This document shows positions 14,895 to 22,440 of a stretch of DNA of 24,127 nt, piece after piece. Origin of the DNA: CCY15215 sp034932145 (GTDB lineage: Bacteria; Cyanobacteriota; Cyanobacteriia; Cyanobacteriales; Spirulinaceae); the NCBI RefSeq assembly GCF_034932145.1, contig NZ_JAYGHV010000138.1:1-24127 (forward strand), read 5' to 3'. Positions within the stretch are counted from its first letter, which is position 1. Each line of letters begins with the position of its first letter. The notes beneath the pieces were generated by a model, which was given only the letters and a program-made list of their open reading frames with translations, was not told the DNA's origin and did no database searches. A program made the translations under genes and the position numbers.

Positions 14895-15227
14895 TCAAGC
14901 TGATTCTACCGAAAAAGAATTGCCACAACTACAAGTTTTCATGGCCTGGGGATTATGAAAACGAAAGCCTCCTCCCATTAAATCTTGGGAATAGTCTAGT
15001 TTCAAGCCGGACAGGTAGCGATCGCTTTCGGGGTCTACGATAATTTTAATTCCAGTGCTTTCGTAGCGGCGATCGCTTGAGGTGACAGCATCGGCAAATC
15101 CTAAAATATAATAAAATTCCGCACAGCCCCCGGCTTTAACGCTTAAGCGGAGTTGACTGTCCGGTGTATTACAGGTCTCTTGCAAGCGACGGATTTCATG
15201 GGCTGCGGATTGACTTAAAACAATCAT
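14895..15227 (-). CDS. A-type iron-sulfur cluster carrier (IscA/SufA/HesB family)
   Basis: A 110-residue protein with the three conserved cysteines of A-type carriers at the usual places: C35 in KAGGC, and C99 and C101 in TCSCGNSF. These ligands bind iron or a [2Fe-2S]/[4Fe-4S] cluster for transfer to apo-proteins. The GG(G)FRFHNPQA segment before the C-terminal pair is also typical. The segment after C35 is AEFYY rather than the commoner SGxxY, as in one of the two usual cyanobacterial paralogues, so I do not choose between iscA and sufA. It is upstream of rpsL on the same strand (156 bases). A heptad repeat array begins six bases before its start codon, leaving no room for a standard ribosome-binding site. 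Confidence 0.9.
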   Translation of the reverse strand: MIVLSQSAAHEIRRLQETCNTPDSQLRLSVKAGGCAEFYYILGFADAVTSSDRRYESTGIKIIVDPESDRYLSGLKLDYSQDLMGGGFRFHNPQAMKTCSCGNSFSVESA

Positions 15228-15232
15228 TATTG

Positions 15233-15267
15233 TGGGTAATGGGTAATGGGTAATGGGTAATGGGTCT
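15233..15267. repeat. Heptanucleotide tandem array upstream of the iron-sulfur carrier gene
   Basis: Four perfect copies of TGGGTAA (15233-15260) are followed by a partial TGGGTCT (15261-15267). The array lies directly upstream of the minus-strand start at 15227 and is probably part of its leader. Confidence 0.9.
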
Positions 15268-15299
15268 AGTCATTGAGTTCCCGATCGCCCATTCCCGTT

Positions 15300-15716
15300 T
15301 TACTTGCGCTTGTAATCGTCTTGGAAGCGAATAATATCATCTTCTCCCAAATATTCCCCATTTTGAATCTCGATAATGACTAAATTAATCGATCCTGGAT
15401 TCTCTAAGCGGTGGGCTGTACATTGAGGAACGTAAGTGGACTGATTGCTAGATAGAATGGAAATATTTTCTCCGCAAGTCACTTTAGCGGTACCGGAGAC
15501 GACGATCCAATGTTCGCTGCGGTGATAGTGCATTTGCAGGCTGAGGCGATGGCCGGGTTTAACTTCAATACGTTTAATCTTATAACCCGATCCTTCTTCG
15601 AGAACGGTGAAGGCTCCCCAAGGGCGTTGGGTAGTAGCATGAGGGGAGAGTTCTTGGGGAACGGGTGCTGCTAGGGATAGGGTGGGGGTTTGAGGAATTT
15701 CTTTAAGCTGAACCAT
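15300..15716 (-). CDS. Cupin, mannose-6-phosphate isomerase type II C-terminal domain-like
   Basis: A 138-residue single-domain cupin. Residues about 30-130 match the C-terminal isomerase domain of bifunctional ManC/AlgA proteins: RPWGAFTVLEEG, YKIKRIEVKPGHRLSLQMHYHRSEHW, VSGTAKV, and a second cupin motif ending in HRLENPG. The metal ligands would be H63, H65, E68 and H102. The guanylyltransferase domain of ManC is absent, so it is a stand-alone form, as found in many cyanobacteria. A role in mannose-6-phosphate/fructose-6-phosphate conversion for surface polysaccharide is inferred from the family; other sugar-binding roles are possible. Its stop is 72 bases upstream of the iron-sulfur carrier gene. 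Confidence 0.85.
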   Translation of the reverse strand: MVQLKEIPQTPTLSLAAPVPQELSPHATTQRPWGAFTVLEEGSGYKIKRIEVKPGHRLSLQMHYHRSEHWIVVSGTAKVTCGENISILSSNQSTYVPQCTAHRLENPGSINLVIIEIQNGEYLGEDDIIRFQDDYKRK

Positions 15717-15997
15717 AGTTGTTTTCTAGTCTATTTTCTAGTCAAGTTTTAAGTTAAGAGGAGCGATCGCGGCTTGAGGATTTCTCGGTTCTTTTTCACT
15801 TCTCAACCATAACAAAACCACTCTTGCAGAAGCTAGTCAGAATCCTAAATTTAACCAATATCTAACAACTCTTTACGAAATTCTGGTTTCTCTTAATCAA
15901 ATCCTTAAGAAAACTCGCGATCGCCAATTTTTCCCGTTTCTAGATCGCCGTATTTTGGCGATCGCGATCGTATTGGACTCTATTTAGCCGTTAACTT
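15717..15997. other. Gene-free spacer upstream of the cupin gene
   Basis: I see no gene here. The spacer should contain the promoter of the cupin gene (minus strand). It has several GCGATCGC copies, including a small inverted repeat GATCGCC/GGCGATC at about 15944-15963 and the overlapping GCGATCGCGATCG just after it, which lies beyond the 3' end of the UspA remnant. Confidence 0.5.
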
Positions 15998-16162
15998 TCA
16001 GGCTTTTCCTTTTCCTTGTACGATTAAGACGGAACAGAACGCATGGTATAGAACATAGTTGCTAACACTACCCAAAAACAGTTCGGTTAGTCCAGAATGA
16101 CCGCAACGACCGATCGCAATCAGATCTGCTTGCCATGATTTAACCACTGAAGTGGCTCTACC
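15998..16162 (-). pseudogene. Remnant of a UspA-type universal stress protein gene (C-terminal end only)
   Basis: Read on the minus strand, the frame between a TAA at 16163-16165 and a TGA at 15998-16000 encodes about 54 residues. They contain WQADLIAIGRCGHSGL, then TELFLGSVSNYVLYHA, then CSVLIVQG. This is the C-terminal third of UspA proteins, including the ATP-binding pattern G-x2-G-x9-G-S. Whole UspA domains are about 140 residues or more; the N-terminal part is missing, and a stop sits directly upstream in frame, only about 55 bases from the 3' end of the aminotransferase gene. The usual second Arg of GRRGHSGL is Cys here. I read it as a truncated, non-functional copy. Translation from the GTG at 16147 cannot be excluded but has no clear ribosome-binding site. 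Confidence 0.75.
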
Positions 16163-16216
16163 TTAATTTTACGGCGATCGCTTTTGTAATTTTGTTTTCT
16201 GTTTCGAGAACTTACC

Positions 16217-17380
16217 TTAAAGAGACGCAACAAATTTTGCCAATCGTTCCATGCCTTTTTGAATTGAGGTTAAGTCTGTTGCATAAGACATCCGAACTTC
16301 GCTTTCTGAACCAAAAGCGATGCCAGGAATCGCTGCAACATGATACTTATCCAGCAAAATATTACAAAATTCAAGGGGGTCTATTCCTGTTTCTTTGATA
16401 TCGATATAAACGTAAAAAGCGCCATTGGGTTGCGGACAACTCAGATGGGGAATTGTCGCAATGCTATCGAGAATAAAACGGCGACGTTCGCTAAAAGCGG
16501 CCAACATGATGTCTACAGGTTCTTGAGTTCCTTCTAAAGCTGCGATCGCGCCATATTGAGCAAAGGTACAAACATTCGAGGTACTGTGCCCTTGAATTTT
16601 TGTCATGCCCTGAATTAATTCTAATGGTGCGGCGGCATAACCCACGCGCCAACCCGTCATGGCATAACTTTTAGCAAATCCGTTACTAATGATAGTCCGA
16701 GCAAAAACTTCCGGACTAACAGTACCAATACTTAAATGTTCTGCACCATCGTAGAGGATTCTTTCATAAATTTCATCAGAGACCACCAGTAAATCTTTCT
16801 CAACAACAACTTCAGCTAAAGCGCGAATTTCTGCGGGGGAATATACCATCCCGGTTGGGTTGGAGGGAGAATTAAGCACGAAAAGTTTGCTTTTTTCCGT
16901 TGTCGCCTGGCGAAGTTGTTCGGGGGTGATTTTATAGCCATTGCTGACTTCTGTGGGAACGAGAATAGGAGTCCCTCCCGCCAGTTTCACCATTTCGGGA
17001 TAGCTGACCCAATAAGGAACGGGAATAATAACTTCGTCTCCCGCCTCAATTAACGTCAACATGAGGTTAAAGAGGGAGAATTTGCCGCCATTGGTGACAA
17101 TAATATTCTCGGGCTGATAGTTTAAGTGATTATATTCTTTTAATTTAGCGGCGATCGCCTCCCTTAGTTTGGGTTCTCCGGCTGCGGGTCCGTAGCGGGT
17201 TTTCCCTTCATCTAATGCTTTTTTAGCGGCTTCTTTAATATGTTCTGGGGTATCAAAATCCGGTTCCCCGGCACTAAAACTACAAACATCAATTCCTTCT
17301 GCTTTCATGGCTTTGGCTTTGGCAGAAATTGCTAAAGTCATGGAAGGAGGCACTTGTGTTACGCGCTGGGCTAATTTCAC
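16217..17380 (-). CDS. Aspartate-type class I aminotransferase
   Basis: A 387-residue PLP enzyme. The GTG at 17380 (then KLAQRVTQVPPSMTLAISAKAKAM) is chosen because it matches the family's N-terminus; the frame is open up to 17539, but the extra 53 residues look random and would overlap the next gene. Key residues, numbered from this start: N174 in SPSNPTG, D202 and Y205 in SDEIYE, the PLP lysine K237 in NGFAKSYAMTGWR, and R245. The AGEPDFDTPEHI start and K-S-Y-A-M-T-G-W-R belong to subgroup I-beta, which includes aspartate and aspartate/prephenate aminotransferases, so either substrate range is possible. It acts in the cytoplasm. The gene follows the M48-like gene by 95 bases on the same strand. 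Confidence 0.92.
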   Translation of the reverse strand: MKLAQRVTQVPPSMTLAISAKAKAMKAEGIDVCSFSAGEPDFDTPEHIKEAAKKALDEGKTRYGPAAGEPKLREAIAAKLKEYNHLNYQPENIIVTNGGKFSLFNLMLTLIEAGDEVIIPVPYWVSYPEMVKLAGGTPILVPTEVSNGYKITPEQLRQATTEKSKLFVLNSPSNPTGMVYSPAEIRALAEVVVEKDLLVVSDEIYERILYDGAEHLSIGTVSPEVFARTIISNGFAKSYAMTGWRVGYAAAPLELIQGMTKIQGHSTSNVCTFAQYGAIAALEGTQEPVDIMLAAFSERRRFILDSIATIPHLSCPQPNGAFYVYIDIKETGIDPLEFCNILLDKYHVAAIPGIAFGSESEVRMSYATDLTSIQKGMERLAKFVASL

Positions 17381-17475
17381 GGCGATGTTTTCCCCACATT
17401 TTTGAGTTGATAATTTTTCCAGTGTAGAAGGATTGTTGGGAAACTGTCTGAATAATTTAATACTTTCTTTGGAAT

Positions 17476-19941
17476 TTAAGCATTCCAAATTAACCAAGCA
17501 CTCCAAAGCGCTGACAAAACTGCTAACACTGTCACCCAAACTGGATAACCGCTACGAGTGCTTTTTGTTCCCGTTGTGCGAATTTCATCGACATCGATCC
17601 AAGGAATACTACCTCGACGAAACCAACCGGAAACCGTTACTTTGCGATCGCAAAACTTTTCTGGACGTGGAGGAATGGGAAACAGATTACCAATAGTACC
17701 TGCTTTAGAAACAAAATTCAAGCGAATTGAACCTGTCGAGGTTTTTAACATCAAATCCTGTGCTAACCAATTACTAATGCCTTTCCGTCCCATTAATCTT
17801 CCGGTTAAGCGAACACCTTGATTATTCGGAGGTAGGGATTTAGGGTTGGAGAGTAAGTCTTCAATACGCGGATCTTTGCGAGTGGGAGAAATACGAATAT
17901 TGGGAAAATAGTGATTGATCCAAACAATAATACAGAAACTAAATGCAGCTAAAATACAGGCATCGAGAAATGGATTAACTGTATTATGCAACCAAATTAA
18001 GCGCCAAAGCGGAAGGCGAACCCAAGCACTTAAATAGTCGCTGGCTAGTCCAATTGTCCATAAAGTAATTCTTGCTGCTAAACCAAACAATAAACCAAAC
18101 AACATGGAAGTTTGTAATAAAGGTAAGGCTTTATAGCTATTTTTCAATTTCTCTAAATTTAATTGGTTATCTAATAGTAAGATTGCTAGAAAAATGATAA
18201 AGATTGAAACTAAATTTACTCCATTTTCATAACTCAGCCAGACCAATAATAGAACCAAAAAATCTTTATATTGTTTCAATTGAGCGGTTAAAAATAAAAC
18301 AACGAGAATAAAGATAACCGAATAAATTGTCTGTTGAAGCCCGCGACTCCAATCAATCCATTTTGTTAAATATCCCAAATAAAGTGTTAAAAATAAGCAA
18401 AAGAATTCCTCTAGTTTAAATCTTCTTTTCCCTTCTTTCTCTTGAATCAAAGTTGGCAAATCGATTTCGGGGGACAATTTCCAGAAATTAGCATAACGAT
18501 TGAGCAAATAAATGCGATCGCCAATTAAAGGATGAGGTTCAAATAATCCTAACCAATAGCGATACTCATTGGTACATTCCCATGCTAATACGTCAACAAA
18601 AGGGGTTTTATCTGGCAAACTTCCCAAACTTAAGGCTTGTCGATAGCCAACGGGCATTAATAGATCGAATCCCTCTAAAATCCAGATTGTTTCCTGTCGT
18701 TGTTCGATCTGTTTTGCCATCCCTACTGCAATTTTTAGTAAAGCACGACTGAGGGCGTTAGGATTACCTGTAAACTCTGCCGCAAAGCGATCGCTATAAT
18801 AAAGTCGCTGTCGAGAAAAATAGAGCAAAGGTAGCCGCCAAAGAATATAAATGCTATAAAATAACGCAGCACTTAAACCCCCAAGCCATTGCACTAAAAG
18901 CGCAACAAATTGAGGATAAGTATTCGGGATAATTTCACTTAAGCGTTCTCCTCCTTTCGCTATTTGCCAATATAGAGTAAAAGGGATTTGTAATAGCGCG
19001 ATCGCCCCAGAAAAAAAGATAAAATCGCCCTTGACAATTTGCGAAAAATGTGAAGCAAAAATTGCTGCTAATTCGTCATCTTCCAGTTGTTCGAGGAGGG
19101 AATCGCTAACAATAATTCTGGCATTGCGGGGAAGATTGCCATAAGTCAAAGAAAAGGGCGCACTTGTTGGTAATATGCCCAATTGAGGGCGAGAAATCTT
19201 GTATTGTGTCGCCAGCTTTTGCAGTACCTTCGCTGTTTCAGGATATTGAGAAGCGAGTTGAGAAAACTTGAAGGGTTCGAGTTTATAGAAATATTTGAAA
19301 ACCCAATCTAAAAGCCAAGGTGAAACCGCAAGAAGAATAACCAGAAAAATTAAAATATTGCGAGTTGGGTTTTGATAAAATCCTTGAATGGGAGAAACGA
19401 GAGGCAATTTTGCGAGAACATTATTCACAAAATCCAGCCCCCAATCAAGACTTGTTCGCACTACCCAAAATAAAATTAAAGTTGCGATCGCCTGTCTCAA
19501 CCAAAATTTCCATTCTTGGGGGGCTTTCAGGCGCTTCCAGGTCTTTGCACGTTCCGCATTGCGCCATTCCCTTCCCGATACAAATACGGCTGCTGCTGCG
19601 GCTTCTGAGGGGGACTGATAAGCTGTGGGTAGTTGACGCTTTCCCGTTTTCTGTTCTTCTGTCCCCTGTGCTTGTTTCTGATACCTTAGAACTAAATCTT
19701 TGTAAGTTTTGGCCGCCCAAGGATTTTCCTCTAGGTCTTGTGCGAGGTTCCGACATAATGCGATCGCGTCTTGTTGGCGATCGCTCTTCCAAAGCGCCAA
19801 GACTAAAGACTGACGCGCACTTGTCAGAATTTGGGGGTCTAATTCAACTTCGCACAGCCTTTGAAAATGGGCGATCGCTGTTTCATAATCCCCTTGGCTT
19901 AATGCTTCTTGACCTGCGGGAAAGCTCGGCTCTGAAATCAT
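17476..19941 (-). CDS. TPR-containing membrane protein with a degenerate M48 peptidase domain
   Basis: An 821-residue protein. Residues 7-90 are TPR-like helices (AGQEALSQGDYETAIAHFQ), followed by a linker. Transmembrane segments lie at about 148-162 and 195-215, and the M48/HtpX-type domain spans about 225-485. Several hydrophobic segments follow (510-680), then a soluble C-terminal module with beta-rich repeats (710-790) and a last membrane segment (799-819). The M48 fold is shown by RIIVSDSLLEQLEDDELAAI, SDRFAAEFTGNP and EPHPLIGDRI. The place of the HExxH zinc motif reads SHFSQ (297-301), and the third ligand position reads RLYYSD (379-384) instead of REYxAD. No other HExxH exists in the protein, so it is probably not a zinc peptidase. 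It resembles a TPR-M48 family known in cyanobacteria; its role is unknown. An aminotransferase gene follows. Confidence 0.85.
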   Translation of the reverse strand: MISEPSFPAGQEALSQGDYETAIAHFQRLCEVELDPQILTSARQSLVLALWKSDRQQDAIALCRNLAQDLEENPWAAKTYKDLVLRYQKQAQGTEEQKTGKRQLPTAYQSPSEAAAAAVFVSGREWRNAERAKTWKRLKAPQEWKFWLRQAIATLILFWVVRTSLDWGLDFVNNVLAKLPLVSPIQGFYQNPTRNILIFLVILLAVSPWLLDWVFKYFYKLEPFKFSQLASQYPETAKVLQKLATQYKISRPQLGILPTSAPFSLTYGNLPRNARIIVSDSLLEQLEDDELAAIFASHFSQIVKGDFIFFSGAIALLQIPFTLYWQIAKGGERLSEIIPNTYPQFVALLVQWLGGLSAALFYSIYILWRLPLLYFSRQRLYYSDRFAAEFTGNPNALSRALLKIAVGMAKQIEQRQETIWILEGFDLLMPVGYRQALSLGSLPDKTPFVDVLAWECTNEYRYWLGLFEPHPLIGDRIYLLNRYANFWKLSPEIDLPTLIQEKEGKRRFKLEEFFCLFLTLYLGYLTKWIDWSRGLQQTIYSVIFILVVLFLTAQLKQYKDFLVLLLVWLSYENGVNLVSIFIIFLAILLLDNQLNLEKLKNSYKALPLLQTSMLFGLLFGLAARITLWTIGLASDYLSAWVRLPLWRLIWLHNTVNPFLDACILAAFSFCIIVWINHYFPNIRISPTRKDPRIEDLLSNPKSLPPNNQGVRLTGRLMGRKGISNWLAQDLMLKTSTGSIRLNFVSKAGTIGNLFPIPPRPEKFCDRKVTVSGWFRRGSIPWIDVDEIRTTGTKSTRSGYPVWVTVLAVLSALWSAWLIWNA

Positions 19942-20033
19942 GGTTCATGGTAAAATTTCTCTGTCCCTAGAATTATAGAACTTCTGGGTTAGTCCATTAA
20001 TGATATAAATGTAGCGATCGCCCGTAGAATGAC

Positions 20034-20072
20034 TGGAGAGGCGATCGCGCTTTCAAGTTTTTAAAAACCTCA
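20034..20072. repeat. 39-bp direct repeat, left copy, before xisI
   Basis: The copy at 20034-20072 matches that at 20462-20500 at 38 of 39 positions. Each contains the octamer GCGATCGC and the inverted repeat AGTTTTTAAAAAC(C/T). The left copy ends seven bases before the xisI start. Confidence 0.92.
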
Positions 20073-20078
20073 CAGACA

Positions 20079-20438
20079 GTGGCCAAAGATAAATTTCACG
20101 AATCCGTAAAACAAGCGCAATATCGACAAAATATTCAAGATTTGCTTACCGACCACGCTCGAGTTCAACCCATTGGTGGTGAAATTGAATCTCAGACTGT
20201 TTTCGATTTGCAACGCGATCGCTATTTGTTAATTGATTTAGGATGGGATGGACAGCGACGGATTTATTCTGCGGTCATTCATATCGAGATTCGCGAGGGA
20301 AAAATTTGGATTCAACGCAACCAAACCGATTCTCCCATTGCGGACGATCTGTTAGCAAGAGGAGTGACAAGAGAAGATATTATTGTCGGGTTGCAACCAC
20401 CAGAGTTTAGACAATACACTGGTTTAGGTGTTGCTTAA
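20079..20438 (+). CDS. xisI: XisI-family protein (fdxN element excision controlling factor-like)
   Basis: A 119-residue protein with the XisI pattern along its length: VFDLQRDRYLL (41-51), GWDGQRR (55-61), HIEIREGKIWIQ (68-79) and LQPPEFRQYTG (105-115). XisI was named for its role, with XisF and XisH, in excision of the fdxN element in Anabaena, but many copies exist in cyanobacteria without that element, usually directly behind xisH. Here no xisH precedes it: the upstream neighbour is the minus-strand M48-like gene. The predicted start is GTG at 20079 without a clear ribosome-binding site, and the N-terminus is about ten residues longer than I would expect. The gene is framed by a 39-bp direct repeat. 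The molecular function is unproven. Confidence 0.88.
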   Translation: MAKDKFHESVKQAQYRQNIQDLLTDHARVQPIGGEIESQTVFDLQRDRYLLIDLGWDGQRRIYSAVIHIEIREGKIWIQRNQTDSPIADDLLARGVTREDIIVGLQPPEFRQYTGLGVA

Positions 20439-20461
20439 ATCCCTTGCTTGAGAAACAGAGA

Positions 20462-20500
20462 TGGAGAGGCGATCGCGCTTTCAAGTTTTTAAAAACTTCA
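20462..20500. repeat. 39-bp direct repeat, right copy, after xisI
   Basis: This is the second copy, 428 bases from the first, starting 24 bases after the xisI stop. Here AAGTTTTTAAAAACTT (20482-20497) is a perfect 16-bp palindrome; the left copy has one change in it. Confidence 0.92.
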
Positions 20501-20594
20501 ACTTTGGCGATCGCTCGTTAAATTAACCTTAAGTACCACACTTGTTAACAGCTAAATGCTAGAATGACCGTTAACTCTCAACACCTCTAGGATT

Positions 20595-21986
20595 ATGGCT
20601 ATCGATCCTTTTTCCATGATTCTGTTGCCTGTGATGATCAACATTGTCACGTCTCCCATTGATGCGAGGAGTCTTTTCAGGCGCTTTCAAAACCAGCCAA
20701 AGCCCATTAATCACGACTTACAAAAGGCGATTAAGATTGCTTACTTGCAAGCCTTGATAGAAATTGCCACAGAGTTTAAATCAGAAAAAATTCAGTCATT
20801 TCGCCTTTATTTACTTACAGAATCGGAAAAAATTCAGTCATTTCGCCTTTATTTACCTACAGAAATTGATCGAAAAATTGAACAATGGCAAACTGAGTTA
20901 CAACAAGTAAAAAATGCCAAAGACGAGACAGAAATAGCATCTCCCTTGCAAAATACGGCAGAAATTGAGCAACTTTTACTGTCTCATGGTCAACCGATTG
21001 GCGAACAGATAAAAGAATTAGAAACCCGACTAATTAGCCAAGCATTACAAGGAATTGCTGATATACCACCAGATTATCATAATCAAATAGAGACGAATTT
21101 ATTTTCCAGAATATACGATCATTTTATTGAGCAGTTAAAAATTAATGACCGTGCCTATAGAGCTTTTGAATTAGAATATTTACCAGCCATTAATGCAAGT
21201 TTAACAGAGATTGGAGTTGGACAAGAGCAAGTTGCTTTGACGATGACAGATATGTTATCAGTCGTTAATCGTACTGACCACAATGTGCAAAAACTTATTG
21301 ATATTTTCAAACCCAAATCATTGACTTTAGAAGACTGGCAAGAAATTTGTCGTCAAAACCTCGCAGAACAAAAGAAATTCACTACAAAAGAGTCTCAGCT
21401 TCCTGGGGCAGAACTGCAACTGGATGAGATTTATGTTCCTTTAGCGATTAAGGAAGAAGAAAAACTAATTCCCATTGCAGAAGAAGGCTTTTTTGAAGAG
21501 GTGTTGCGACAAGGGAAAAGCGAAATCAGTCAAGGGCGAAAAATAGCGATTATTGGCGAACCGGGTTCGGGAAAAACCACGCGGTTACAGAAGATTGCCG
21601 ATTGGATTTTAGAGCAAGATTTGGGGTTGCCGATTTGGATATCTTTGGCAGATTTAACCCAGCCAACAATTACCCACTATATTGAAGAAATCTGGCTCAA
21701 ACCAACAGGTAAAAGCCTCGCAATTGACGAACTCACCCAACAAAAACACCGAATTTGGTTATTGTTGGATGGGTTAGATGAAATGACATCGAGGGTAGAA
21801 ACGCGCCATGTTTCTGCACTGTTGGGGGGATGGGTGCAGGATGCGCGGGTGGTGGTGACTTGTCGGGTGAATGTCTGGGAAGCGGATAAGAATGCTTTTT
21901 CGGGGTTTGATGTCTATCGGAATTTACCCTTTGAAGTGGAGCAGATGGAAATGTTTATTCGGCGGTTTTTTGCCCAGAGTGATTAA
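20595..21986 (+). CDS. NACHT-type NTPase, N-terminal half of an interrupted gene
   Basis: A 463-residue product. Residues 1-20 are hydrophobic, and 30-260 form a mostly helical N-terminal region of unknown type. The NACHT core starts at about 315: Walker A GEPGSGKTT (321-329), Walker B IWLLLDGLDEM (387-397) with the acidic pair following the hydrophobic strand, and sensor VVVTCR (419-424). The frame stops at TAA after VEQMEMFIRRFFAQSD, in the middle of what is normally one protein. The missing continuation is at 22933 onward in another frame. NACHT proteins of bacteria use NTP-driven oligomerisation and several defend against phage. The N-terminal region contains a 14-residue tandem duplication (63-76 and 77-90). 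As it stands the product lacks its sensing half, so it is probably inactive alone. Confidence 0.9.
   Translation: MAIDPFSMILLPVMINIVTSPIDARSLFRRFQNQPKPINHDLQKAIKIAYLQALIEIATEFKSEKIQSFRLYLLTESEKIQSFRLYLPTEIDRKIEQWQTELQQVKNAKDETEIASPLQNTAEIEQLLLSHGQPIGEQIKELETRLISQALQGIADIPPDYHNQIETNLFSRIYDHFIEQLKINDRAYRAFELEYLPAINASLTEIGVGQEQVALTMTDMLSVVNRTDHNVQKLIDIFKPKSLTLEDWQEICRQNLAEQKKFTTKESQLPGAELQLDEIYVPLAIKEEEKLIPIAEEGFFEEVLRQGKSEISQGRKIAIIGEPGSGKTTRLQKIADWILEQDLGLPIWISLADLTQPTITHYIEEIWLKPTGKSLAIDELTQQKHRIWLLLDGLDEMTSRVETRHVSALLGGWVQDARVVVTCRVNVWEADKNAFSGFDVYRNLPFEVEQMEMFIRRFFAQSD
20781..20864 (+). repeat. 42-bp in-frame tandem duplication inside the NACHT gene
   Basis: Bases 20781-20822 and 20823-20864 are the same 42-base unit with two differences. 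They encode SEKIQSFRLYLLTE and SEKIQSFRLYLPTE. Confidence 0.95.
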
Positions 21987-21998
21987 CCAGACCGACTC

Positions 21999-22004
21999 TA
22001 TAAT
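21999..22004 (+). promoter_or_regulatory. TATAAT -10 element of the HNH module
   Basis: A perfect TATAAT lies 26 bases before the ATG at 22030. No good -35 is seen at the normal distance. It suggests that the inserted gene pair brings its own promoter rather than relying on the NACHT transcript. Confidence 0.4.
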
Positions 22005-22029
22005 AATAGTTAGATTTTGGATGCTCATC

Positions 22030-22440
22030 ATGTCCCTCAACATCGCTCTTAATCCTGAACTAGAAGCTAAACTCCTGGCAGAAGCAAAGCGGCAGGGTCA
22101 AAGTTTGGATATATTTCTACAGCAGTTGCTATCTCAAGCATTGGGTGTGTCGGAGACTGATGCTTGGTTAGGGGAGGATAGTTTAGCAGCAGATTTATAC
22201 AGTCCAGTAGCTTTGTTGGATGATGATGGTGTGATGGCGTTAGCGCAGATGAAGTTAGATGCCGGGCAAAATGAGCGTTTGGGCGATCTACAAGCGAAGG
22301 GAAAGGCTCAGGGGTTAACCCAAGCGGAGCGATATGAACTATTGATGTTAATGCAGAGTTATCGCTTGGGGTTATTGCGAAAATCCGAAGCCTTAGCCGA
22401 AGCAAAGGGGCGGGGTTTAACCCCCAATCTTGCCTTATGA
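22030..22440 (+). CDS. Small putative antitoxin-like or DNA-binding protein paired with HNH
   Basis: A 136-residue protein from the ATG at 22030 (MSLNIALNPELEAKLLAEAKRQGQSLDIFLQQLLSQAL); the ATG at 22021 would add three residues. The first 40 residues resemble the short strand plus two helices of ribbon-helix-helix antitoxins. The rest is helical, with QNERLGDLQAKGKAQGLTQAERYELLMLMQSYRLGLLRKSEAL, a charged region that I recall in many cyanobacterial proteins encoded directly before an HNH gene. Its stop overlaps the next start (ATGA, 22437-22440), so the two are translationally coupled. A regulatory or neutralising role towards the HNH protein is inference; no experiment is known to me. The reading upstream of 22021 is the NACHT gene in another frame. 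Confidence 0.75.
   Translation: MSLNIALNPELEAKLLAEAKRQGQSLDIFLQQLLSQALGVSETDAWLGEDSLAADLYSPVALLDDDGVMALAQMKLDAGQNERLGDLQAKGKAQGLTQAERYELLMLMQSYRLGLLRKSEALAEAKGRGLTPNLAL

Noticed and set aside
17381..17539. A longer start for the aminotransferase (53 extra residues)
   Set aside because: The extension would overlap the end of the upstream gene and matches no aminotransferase N-terminus; the GTG at 17380 fits the family start.
19365..19970. A 201-residue plus-strand frame opposite the M48-like gene
   Set aside because: It overlaps the start half of a well-supported 821-residue gene, has no family resemblance and reads as an antisense shadow.
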